Below are positions 9,631 through 17,360 of a stretch of 64,000 nt of DNA, piece after piece. Under the pieces are notes generated by a model that saw only the letters and a program-made list of their open reading frames with translations, searched no databases and was not told the origin of the DNA. Each line of letters begins with the position of its first letter. The stretch's first letter is position 1. Origin of the DNA: Ignavibacteriales bacterium (GTDB taxonomy: Bacteria > Bacteroidota > Ignavibacteria > UBA10030); contig JAPLFQ010000004.1 in NCBI GenBank assembly GCA_026390595.1, positions 1 to 64,000 of the forward strand, written 5' to 3'. The position numbers and the translations under genes are program-made.

Positions 9631-10612
9631 ATTTCTGATGGCGGTTGTTTTCCTCGTGTCGTGCGGGAGCGGACTGCTGTTCGCCCGGCAGGATACTTTG
9701 TATATGTCGGTTCTCAATTCACGCAAGCACCGTCTTGGTGCGCTCGACAATCCGACCGTCGGGCTCTTCGTCAGCACGGATGCTGGCGTGTCGTGGAAGC
9801 ACAGAGGATGGACGGGCTATATTCGCACGTTCTATACAGAAGCGGGTTCTGACGGTGTGCTTTGGTCGGCATGCGGCAATGGAGTACTCCGATCATCCGA
9901 CCATGGCCTAATGTGGCGGATCGCGACGGGTTGGCAGGTGACCGAAGTGCTGAAAGTGAAGGTGGATCCGTCGAATCCGGCAGTCGTCTATGCCGCAACG
10001 GCATACGGAGTCTTCAAGACTCAAGACAGCGGTGAGAGCTGGAAAGAGCAAAATGCCGGTTTTCTGAAACCGTTTGTCTCCGATATCGTCGCAGATCGGA
10101 CCAACACCATGAAACTCTTCGCTGCAAGCGAAGACGGCGTCTACATGAGCACTAATGCCGGCGATCGGTGGCGGTTGATTGGTCTGAAAGGAAAAGGGAT
10201 TCGGACACTCCTTCAGCATCCGGCGCAAGCTCGAACATTCTTCGCCGGGACCGAGGATGACGGATTCTTCATCACGTCTGACGGAGGAGCGACCTGGCAG
10301 CAGTCGAACGGCGGCCTCACGCAGATGACCGTCTACACGATTGCGTGCGATCGCGCGAATCCGGACTTGGTGTACATCGGAACACACGGTGGCGGCGCGT
10401 ATCGCTCGTCCGATCGCGGTAAGAACTGGAAACAGATAACCCAAGGTTTGGATAATCTCGTCGTGCATTCCCTTGCAGTCCTTCCGTCAAATCCTTCGGT
10501 TGTGTTTGCAGGAACGTTGAACGGCGGACTGTTCAAGAGCACCGATCGCGGAGAACATTGGATCTTTAACAGCCAGGAGGAGGGACAAGTGTGGGGGCTT
10601 TGGGTACGTTGA
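9617..10612 (+). CDS. Secreted Asp-box (BNR/sortilin-like) beta-propeller protein 1
   Basis: A 331-residue protein with a cleavable-looking signal peptide (hydrophobic stretch to about residue 24). Seven Asp-box motifs of the form S-x-D-x-G-x-x-W are visible, for example STDAGVSW, SSDHGLMW, TQDSGESW, TSDGGATW, SSDRGKNW and STDRGEHW, spaced about 40 residues apart, so a seven-bladed propeller is expected. No sialidase catalytic Arg triad or Tyr is evident, so it is more likely a binding or scaffold protein than a neuraminidase. The start at 9617 is chosen over an upstream ATG at 9578 because GGGGAGGGA precedes it. It overlaps the preceding gene (14 bases) and the next (22 bases). Two paralogues follow at 12414 and 13489. 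Confidence 0.75.
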   Translation: MSHSKFLMAVVFLVSCGSGLLFARQDTLYMSVLNSRKHRLGALDNPTVGLFVSTDAGVSWKHRGWTGYIRTFYTEAGSDGVLWSACGNGVLRSSDHGLMWRIATGWQVTEVLKVKVDPSNPAVVYAATAYGVFKTQDSGESWKEQNAGFLKPFVSDIVADRTNTMKLFAASEDGVYMSTNAGDRWRLIGLKGKGIRTLLQHPAQARTFFAGTEDDGFFITSDGGATWQQSNGGLTQMTVYTIACDRANPDLVYIGTHGGGAYRSSDRGKNWKQITQGLDNLVVHSLAVLPSNPSVVFAGTLNGGLFKSTDRGEHWIFNSQEEGQVWGLWVR

Positions 10613-12435
10613 GGATCTCAAAGACTATACTGCCGTCGCTTTGTGTGATGGCGCTGACGTGTCTCAGCTCTGTATCGCTTCCGGCTCAGGGCGGGTTGTC
10701 CCCTGCCGCCCAGTTCGAGCAGCGCCGGCAGCGTCTTCTCGACGTGGTCAGTCAAGAGCGGGATCGCGGATTCTTCACCGTGACAGCGAAGTTCCTGACC
10801 GGGCGGGACAAGGAATGGGCGGCAGCAATGCTCGATTCGCTTACCACCGACGAGAGCATCGGCGGCATGTTCTATTCCTACACGGCAATTGGGACATACT
10901 TGAGACTCCGGGACCAGTTGCCGGATTCGCTCAGGCGGAAAATTCGACAGGCATACCGTACACGGACGATGTACCGGGGCGACACGGAAAACCACTGGGT
11001 GATGTACTACACCGGTCTCTATCTGGCTGCTCAGACGTGGCCGGGCGAGAATAGATCCCAATGGTTCAACGGCAAAAGCTCCACGGAGAATTTCAGAGAA
11101 GCTGAAGGGTGGCTGAACCGCTGGATGAAGATCGCCTCAACGATCGGTCAGGGTGAGTTCGACTCTCCGACGTATTTCACTGTGTTTATGACGCCAATGC
11201 TGACGCTCTGCGAGTATGCGAAAGATCCGGTGATGAAGCGAAAGGCCGAAATGATGGTTGACCTGCTCTTCGCCGACTATGCGGTTGATCATATCGGCGG
11301 CAACTACGCCGGCGGGCATGCCCGGGACTACCCGGAAGATATCGTCAATCCATTATCGGCGCCGACTGCTCTCTGGGCCTGGCTCTACTTTGGCGAGCCC
11401 AAGACCGAGCTTTGGACCGAAACCCGTTACCATCCCCGCCACAGGGGTGGATGGGAGCCTGCTTTTGGAGCGATGTCCTCCTATCGATTACCGGAAATCA
11501 TCTATCGGATTGCGACGGATCGTTCGAAGCCATACGTCGCAACGGAGACCAAACGTGTCCGCAACATTATTCGATTCGGACAGGAGAAGAATCCCCCCGT
11601 GTATAAGTACATGTATATGACCCGTTCGTATGCGCTGGGTTCGCTTCAAGGTGGAATTCTTCAGCCCATCCAGCAGCACACGTGGGACATCACGTACGTT
11701 TCTGACAAGCCGAACAACACCATCTTCACCCTTCATCCGTTCTCTTCGGGCAAAGAGCTGGCAATGTTCTTCCCTGAAGAACAGAAATTTCTGGCGGATG
11801 AGGTGAACCGCTACCATCTCGTGTACACAGATCCGAACAAATGGAACTCCAGTTCGCCGTACGAGCAGACGTTTCAGCACAAGAACTCGATCATCGTCCT
11901 CTACAATATTGACAAGGGTGTTACACAGCCGCACGTCGACGGCTTCTTTCCGAAAACTCTTGAAGAACGAAAAGAGGATCCGTCGGGGTGGATTTTCTGC
12001 CGGGCCGGATCGGTGTATGTCGCTTTATTTCCGCTCAAGCCGTATGAATGGATTGACGAGAAAATAAACTGGCGGTGGCGGAGCAATGAGCTCAAGAACG
12101 GTGTTGTGGCAGAGGTGGGGTCGTCCGATGATGATGGAACGTTTGAGGAATTTCAGAAACGAATCGCCACATTGAAGCCTGCGTCCAACGCTGACGACAA
12201 AACCCTCACGGTCCGATACCGAACGCGTGGCGGGGACGATATGATGTTCACCTATGGCGGTGAACGGAGACTCAACGGCAAGAACATCGATTTCAGAACG
12301 TACAAACTATTCAATGGTCCATTCATTCAAAGCGAGCGGGGCAGCGGCATTGTGAGGATGCTTTCTCAGGGTCAGGTGCTTGAGCTCGACTTTAATAAGG
12401 TGACAATCAGAGAGTGGAAACAACAAGATCGGTAA
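10591..12435 (+). CDS. Secreted toroid-like protein A (GDTENHW family), putative polysaccharide lyase or hydrolase
   Basis: A 614-residue exported protein starting at a GTG with a strong ribosome binding site (AGGAGGAGGG at 10575-10584, six bases upstream). A signal peptide ends near residue 33 (SLPAQ). The N-terminal 300 residues are helical with conserved YRGDTENHW (about 129-137) and IGQGEFDSPTYF, followed by KRVRNIIRFG and GSLQGGILQPIQQHTW and a beta-rich C-terminus. The Asn-His pair and helical toroid followed by beta-sandwich recall alginate- and heparin-type lyases, but I cannot assign a PL or GH family. The protein at 14513 is a clear paralogue. Encoded between two propeller genes and overlapping both by 22 bases. 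Confidence 0.65.
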   Translation: MGALGTLRISKTILPSLCVMALTCLSSVSLPAQGGLSPAAQFEQRRQRLLDVVSQERDRGFFTVTAKFLTGRDKEWAAAMLDSLTTDESIGGMFYSYTAIGTYLRLRDQLPDSLRRKIRQAYRTRTMYRGDTENHWVMYYTGLYLAAQTWPGENRSQWFNGKSSTENFREAEGWLNRWMKIASTIGQGEFDSPTYFTVFMTPMLTLCEYAKDPVMKRKAEMMVDLLFADYAVDHIGGNYAGGHARDYPEDIVNPLSAPTALWAWLYFGEPKTELWTETRYHPRHRGGWEPAFGAMSSYRLPEIIYRIATDRSKPYVATETKRVRNIIRFGQEKNPPVYKYMYMTRSYALGSLQGGILQPIQQHTWDITYVSDKPNNTIFTLHPFSSGKELAMFFPEEQKFLADEVNRYHLVYTDPNKWNSSSPYEQTFQHKNSIIVLYNIDKGVTQPHVDGFFPKTLEERKEDPSGWIFCRAGSVYVALFPLKPYEWIDEKINWRWRSNELKNGVVAEVGSSDDDGTFEEFQKRIATLKPASNADDKTLTVRYRTRGGDDMMFTYGGERRLNGKNIDFRTYKLFNGPFIQSERGSGIVRMLSQGQVLELDFNKVTIREWKQQDR

Positions 12436-13433
12436 TTCTGTTTGCAGCTACATTGCTTCTCGGTGGTACATCCATTTCGGGTGGATTGATTGAGCTCGCC
12501 AGCCTGCCGAAGCAAGAGGGCTTCTATGCCGTAGTATTTTTGAATCGTGGGCAGGTCACTGGCAACACGCGCACTGTCGGACTCTTCAAGCGCGCACCAG
12601 GCGATACAACCTGGGCGAACCAGTACCAACCAGGTCTTCTGACCTTCGGTATGGGGAAGTGGCAAAAGGGGGCAACGTTGCGTCGATATTTGTGCATGGG
12701 GAACGGTCTTCACCGGTCGGACGATGACGGACGTTCCTGGCGCGTAGTTACCGATTGGCACACGGAAGAAGTACTCTCTGTAGCTCTCGATCCACGGGAT
12801 TCGGCCCTTCTTTATATCGGCACGCCGTTCGGAGTGTTCAAGTCAACAGACGACGGTACCCATTGGACGAAGAAAATGCAAGGGATGAAGAAGTGGTTTG
12901 TCAAGAATGTGCTTCTGGACCATGCCAATCCAGACATCTTGTATGCCGGCGCAGAAGACGATCTCTATCGATCGACGGATCGCGGTGAACACTGGACCCC
13001 GTTGCACGTCGGGGCTCAATACATCGAAGTTGTCATCCAACACCCATTTGATGTTCAACGGCTGCTTGTTGGAACCGAGGATGATGCCGTCCGGGTGACC
13101 ACGAACGGTGGTCGCACCTGGAAAGCGGGGATTGGACTGCCGAAAACCGCATTCTACGGTCTCTGTAGTTCGTCGGACGGCCGGACAATGTATTGCGGAG
13201 GCTACAAGACGGGATTGTGGAAGAGCCTTGATGGGGGGCTTTCGTGGAGTCTGCTCTGGCCAGCCTCTGATATTGAGGCGATTTTCACGATCTTTGTTCA
13301 TCCGGAGGATCCTCTCCATTTGATGGTTGGCACGAGTGGTCAGGGGATCTATGAATCACTCGACGGTGGAATATCCTGGCTGTATGCCGGGTTGCGCGGA
13401 TGCCACGTGAAACAGATCGCTTTCTATCCGTGA
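12414..13433 (+). CDS. Secreted Asp-box beta-propeller protein 2
   Basis: A 339-residue protein starting at a GTG inside the end of the toroid A gene (22-base overlap). The N-terminus (VILFAATLLLGGTS) is a signal peptide. About six Asp-boxes can be seen, such as RSDDDGRSW, STDDGTHW, STDRGEHW, TTNGGRTW, SLDGGLSW and SLDGGISW. The arrangement LGxPFGVFKSxDDG is shared with paralogues 1 and 3, so all three derive from one ancestor. No catalytic residues of sialidases were recognised; a glycan- or protein-binding role beside the toroid enzyme is the plain inference. No further domain is appended. Confidence 0.75.
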   Translation: METTRSVILFAATLLLGGTSISGGLIELASLPKQEGFYAVVFLNRGQVTGNTRTVGLFKRAPGDTTWANQYQPGLLTFGMGKWQKGATLRRYLCMGNGLHRSDDDGRSWRVVTDWHTEEVLSVALDPRDSALLYIGTPFGVFKSTDDGTHWTKKMQGMKKWFVKNVLLDHANPDILYAGAEDDLYRSTDRGEHWTPLHVGAQYIEVVIQHPFDVQRLLVGTEDDAVRVTTNGGRTWKAGIGLPKTAFYGLCSSSDGRTMYCGGYKTGLWKSLDGGLSWSLLWPASDIEAIFTIFVHPEDPLHLMVGTSGQGIYESLDGGISWLYAGLRGCHVKQIAFYP

Positions 13434-13488
13434 CCAGACAACGCTGCTCTCGTACGAATAAGAACTCTTACGTTATCGAAGGTGTCGA

Positions 13489-14496
13489 ATGAAAGCTACT
13501 CTTTTCCTGGTTGTCTTCTGTATTCTTCTTGTCGCTGTGCCGTTGGCGCTTCAGGCGCAGCAGTCTACTGTGTTTGCATCAGTTCTTTCCACGAAACTCT
13601 TTGTTGTCGGTGCTGCGAATCCTGAGACGGGGTTGTACACGCAACTGACGAACGAAGATACCGTGTGGCACCATCTGGGAGCCAAGAACATCCGGGAGTT
13701 TGGTGTGGCTGTGCATACGCCTTCAAAGGGCCAGGTCATCTGTCTGGCTTCCGGAAACGGCGTTCATAGGACCACCGATGGAGGCAAGACATGGAAAGTC
13801 ACGACCGGTTGGCAGATCACCGAAGTGTTGTGTGTGATCATCGACCGTCGCGATCCGAACATCATGTTCTGCGGCACCCCATACGGGGTGTTCCGGACGC
13901 TTGATGGAGGAGCGGTCTGGTCAGAATGCAACAACGGTATCGCGGAAAAATTCACACAGTCCATCATCATCGATCACGCGAATCCGTCGGTTGTCTACTG
14001 TGCGACAGAGGACGGTGTCTATCGGAGCGAGAACAGAGGGGATGTTTGGAAGCGTACCGGTTTGAATGTCGGCGGTGTGCGTGTCGTTGTGCAGAGTCCA
14101 AAGGATGTGAATGTACTTGTCGCCGGCACGGACGACCATGGCATCTACATCACGCGCAACGGAGGCCGGTTTTGGGAAAAGAACGAAGCCGGATTGGATC
14201 ATCAGACGTTTTTTACGGTCGTGTTCGATCCGTCGAACCCTCAGGTTCTCTATGCCGGGGGATATGTGACAGGCGTCTACAAGTCGATTGACGGAGGAAC
14301 AAGCTGGGCGCGAAAGAATAACGGCCTGCCCGTTCTGAACATTCATTCGATTGCCGTTGATCCGACAAACAGCCAGAGGGTGTTTGCAGGATCGATGTGG
14401 GGGGGCGTGTACCGATCGGATGACGGCGGCGACACCTGGAGAAACATCGGATTGAGCGGCTCACAAGTGTGGCAGATTATTGTAGAACCTTTCTAA
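13489..14496 (+). CDS. Secreted Asp-box beta-propeller protein 3
   Basis: A 335-residue protein with a typical signal peptide (LLVAVPLALQAQQ, cleavage near residue 24). Six Asp-boxes are visible, including TTDGGKTW, TLDGGAVW, TRNGGRFW, SIDGGTSW and SDDGGDTW. It is closest in layout to propeller 1: after the signal peptide both begin with a short strand (LYMSVLNSRK versus VFASVLSTKL) and end with a W-rich last blade (QVWGLW versus QVWQII). It is followed after 16 bases by toroid B, repeating the propeller-then-toroid order seen at 9617-12435. Function is unknown; probably a periplasmic or surface partner of the toroid proteins. Confidence 0.75.
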   Translation: MKATLFLVVFCILLVAVPLALQAQQSTVFASVLSTKLFVVGAANPETGLYTQLTNEDTVWHHLGAKNIREFGVAVHTPSKGQVICLASGNGVHRTTDGGKTWKVTTGWQITEVLCVIIDRRDPNIMFCGTPYGVFRTLDGGAVWSECNNGIAEKFTQSIIIDHANPSVVYCATEDGVYRSENRGDVWKRTGLNVGGVRVVVQSPKDVNVLVAGTDDHGIYITRNGGRFWEKNEAGLDHQTFFTVVFDPSNPQVLYAGGYVTGVYKSIDGGTSWARKNNGLPVLNIHSIAVDPTNSQRVFAGSMWGGVYRSDDGGDTWRNIGLSGSQVWQIIVEPF

Positions 14497-14512
14497 CGAG
14501 GAAACCCGAACA

Positions 14513-16336
14513 ATGAGACACATGACGCATGTTCTGCTTCTGACCCTTACGTTGTGCGCTGGTGCGTACGCCCAGATGGTGAATCGTGAAACCTACCTGA
14601 AGGAATTCGAAAAACGCGCAGCGTTCGTGACGTCAATCTATGACACGATACAAGCCCCGGGATATTATCAGGCCGCAGTCCGGTATGCGCACAACAAGGA
14701 GATCACCGTTGCTGACAGGATGTTCAAGGAGTTGTTGCGAGATCCGCGCGGCGATATGTTCTGGATGATTCCATGCATCGGAGCGTACCTTGTTGGAAAA
14801 GACAAAATGTCGGAAGACACCCGGGCTGTCGTCCGTAATGCCTGGAAAACGTACGCACCGTACCGCGGGGACACGGAGAATCACTGGTGCATGTACTATT
14901 CCTCTCTCTATCTTGCGGCCGAGCAATGGCCGAACCTGCCCGGGAGCGAGTGGTACAACGGAAAGTCCTCGGAAGAAAATCGCAGGGAGGCACGGGAGTA
15001 TCTCATCCACTGGATGAACATCACAACGACGATCGGTCAGGGAGAATTCGTTTCGCCGGACTATTTTCCGGAGTACGCAATGCCAATGACCCTGTTGGCA
15101 GAGTTTGCGAAAGATCCCGAGATGAAAACCCGCGGCACGATGATGGTCGATTTCATCTTCGCGGATTTTGCGGCGGAACATCTCGCCGGACAATATATTG
15201 GAGGGTACAGCCGGATCTACCAGCCCGCGGTGTTCAAGCCGCTGCTCTCCGGAGCGTCGCAGTTCGCCTATCTGTATTTTGGAACCGGTGAGCCGACGAA
15301 TTCAGGTTGGGTTGTTCTCCCAGCTCTCACTTCCTATCGACTGCCGGAGATCATTTACAATATCGCTCTCGATCGGAGCACGTCGTACATTCACAAGGAG
15401 CGAAAACGCGTCCGCAACGTCATTCGCTTCGGGGCCGAAAAGAACCCCCCGGTGTACAAGTATTCGTATGTGACAAAAGACTATGGGATTGGGTCTCTCC
15501 AGGGGGGCATTTTGCAGCCAATTCAGCAGCATACGTGGGGTGTGCGCTATCTCTACGGCCGTCCCTATACAACAATTTTCGGCTTACACCCGTACTGGTC
15601 AGGCTGGGAAGTTGGCATGTTTTTCCCAGAAGAGGTGAAGACGCTTATTGCCGACGTCGTGGCGTCGAAGGGAACGTATAACAATCCGGACAAATGGACA
15701 GGCGGCTCACCGTTTGAACGTACGTTTCAGCACAAGAATTCACTCATCGTTCTGTATGACATCAAACCCGGCACAACCACCGAGCACATCGATGGCTTTT
15801 TCCCGCGTAACCTTGAAGAACGCATTGTGGATCCCTCCGGCTGGATCATCTGCAAAGCAGGGGATACGTACGTTGGCTGGTATCCGTTACAGGAGTACGA
15901 GTGGAAGGAAGAGTCTGACACCCCGGCAAATTCGCTGAACGATATCGGCCGCCCGCAGCTGGAACGCGGCAAGGAAACCGGAAACTGGCGCCTGCGCAGT
16001 TACAAGCTGCAAAACGGCTATGTCATTGAAGTCCGGTCAAAAGACGAAATTGGATCCTTCGATCGCTTCAAAGCAAAACTTGCATCGCACATCCCAAAAG
16101 CAACGCTCACGCCCGGAGCTGTTTCCGTCCGGTACAGTTCGCTCGAAGGCGATAAGATGGAATTCGCGTTTCCGGAGAAACGCGTGCTGAACGGAACCTC
16201 GGTTGATCTCACGAAGACAAGGCTCTTTGACGGGCCGTTCCTGAGCGCCGATGTGGGAAGCGAGAAGCTGACCATCACCTACAAGTCCAAGAAGATGATC
16301 CTAGACTTCAAGGCAGTGAAAGTCATAGAACAATAA
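14513..16336 (+). CDS. Secreted toroid-like protein B (GDTENHW family), paralogue of toroid A
   Basis: A 607-residue exported protein (signal peptide LTLCAGAYAQ). It is collinear with the protein at 10591: YRGDTENHW (about 117-125), IGQGEFVSPDYF, KRVRNVIRFG, PVYKYSYVTKDYG, GSLQGGILQPIQQHTW and GFFPRNLEER all recur at matching spacing, while the C-terminal 130 residues diverge more. Retention of the Asp-Thr-Glu-Asn-His-Trp block in both copies suggests that it is functional, perhaps the catalytic or metal site. The pair most likely processes related sites in one glycan. Start ATG at 14513 follows GAGG at 14499-14502. No sequenced family I can name contains it with certainty. Confidence 0.65.
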   Translation: MRHMTHVLLLTLTLCAGAYAQMVNRETYLKEFEKRAAFVTSIYDTIQAPGYYQAAVRYAHNKEITVADRMFKELLRDPRGDMFWMIPCIGAYLVGKDKMSEDTRAVVRNAWKTYAPYRGDTENHWCMYYSSLYLAAEQWPNLPGSEWYNGKSSEENRREAREYLIHWMNITTTIGQGEFVSPDYFPEYAMPMTLLAEFAKDPEMKTRGTMMVDFIFADFAAEHLAGQYIGGYSRIYQPAVFKPLLSGASQFAYLYFGTGEPTNSGWVVLPALTSYRLPEIIYNIALDRSTSYIHKERKRVRNVIRFGAEKNPPVYKYSYVTKDYGIGSLQGGILQPIQQHTWGVRYLYGRPYTTIFGLHPYWSGWEVGMFFPEEVKTLIADVVASKGTYNNPDKWTGGSPFERTFQHKNSLIVLYDIKPGTTTEHIDGFFPRNLEERIVDPSGWIICKAGDTYVGWYPLQEYEWKEESDTPANSLNDIGRPQLERGKETGNWRLRSYKLQNGYVIEVRSKDEIGSFDRFKAKLASHIPKATLTPGAVSVRYSSLEGDKMEFAFPEKRVLNGTSVDLTKTRLFDGPFLSADVGSEKLTITYKSKKMILDFKAVKVIEQ

Positions 16337-16359
16337 CGCGTGAAGATTGCGCTGCAGCC

Positions 16360-17301
16360 ATGAATCAAACGAAACATCTCGACGTTGTTGTGGCCGGCCT
16401 GGCGCTGGCTGATATCATCGGACGCCCGGTGGAGTTCAACAAACCGCCGAAGCGCGGCACGCTGAGACTTATTGATTCGATAACGCTGACGACCGGCGGC
16501 AACGTCTCCAATGTGGGCATTGATCTGGCCCGGCTCGGTTTCAGGGTCGGGGCGATCACGAGGGTGGGGAACGATCCGATCGGCCGGTTTGTCATCCAGC
16601 ATTACCGGACGTTCGGGATGGATACTGAGGGGGTGACGATCGACGCCAAGGCGCAGACCTCGGCGACTATTGTCGGCGTGGGTGCCGACGGCGAGCGGAC
16701 GTTTCTCCATACGCGTGGATGCATGAAGAATTTCCGGGCCCAGGATATTCTCTCACGGATTCCATTAATTCAGAAAGCTTCCATCATTGCGATCGGATAC
16801 CTCGGCCTTCTCCCTGAAACCGAAAAGGAATTCAAACATCTGTTCCGCACGCTGAAACATGAGACATCGGTGAAAATTCTGCTTGATACCGCCGCGTCTC
16901 CGCACGTCACGGCAAAGGACCTCAAGGGTTTTATGCCATACGTGGATTATTTTATTCCCAGTTACGAGGAAGCAGTTGCGTTGACCGGCCGCAAGACCCC
17001 GGAATCAATTGTCGATGCCTTGTTCGATGCAGGCGCTCCGCACATCGTTGGCGTCAAACTCGCCGAGCGGGGATGCTATATATCGGATGGCCGGCACGGC
17101 AAGATGGTCAAAGCAACACGTGTCAAGAGGGTGGTCGATGCCACCGGTGCTGGTGATGCGTTTGTGGCCGGTTTTATAGCCGGAACACTGAAAGGATTGG
17201 ATCCGTTCAAAGCCGCCCGCGTTGCGAACGCGGTGGCTGCAAGCTGCGTCTCTGCCGTTGGTGCGTCAACCGCAATCAGAACGTTGGGTGAATATCTGTA
17301 A
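16360..17301 (+). CDS. PfkB-family carbohydrate kinase
   Basis: A 313-residue cytoplasmic ribokinase-type kinase. The substrate-side signature is TGGNVSNVGIDLARLG (about 46-61) and the ATP-side signature DATGAGDAFVAGF (about 263-275) with the catalytic Asp in GAGD. These enzymes phosphorylate free sugars, 2-keto-3-deoxy sugar acids or nucleosides at a primary hydroxyl. In this position, after the secreted lyase-like genes and before GH38, it could phosphorylate a monosaccharide or keto-deoxy acid released from the glycan. It differs from the LacC/FruK-type kinase at 33694, which acts on phosphorylated hexoses. Exact substrate unknown. Confidence 0.85.
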   Translation: MNQTKHLDVVVAGLALADIIGRPVEFNKPPKRGTLRLIDSITLTTGGNVSNVGIDLARLGFRVGAITRVGNDPIGRFVIQHYRTFGMDTEGVTIDAKAQTSATIVGVGADGERTFLHTRGCMKNFRAQDILSRIPLIQKASIIAIGYLGLLPETEKEFKHLFRTLKHETSVKILLDTAASPHVTAKDLKGFMPYVDYFIPSYEEAVALTGRKTPESIVDALFDAGAPHIVGVKLAERGCYISDGRHGKMVKATRVKRVVDATGAGDAFVAGFIAGTLKGLDPFKAARVANAVAASCVSAVGASTAIRTLGEYL

Positions 17302-17360
17302 TCTCGTAGAGCACCGGCCTTACCGTTGAATCCAGGGTACGATTGTCTTTCATGGGTGTT

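Noticed and set aside
9617-14496. Annotating the Asp-box propellers as sialidases
   Set aside because: Asp-boxes alone are structural; the Arg triad, Tyr/Glu pair and FRIP motif of sialidases were not seen.
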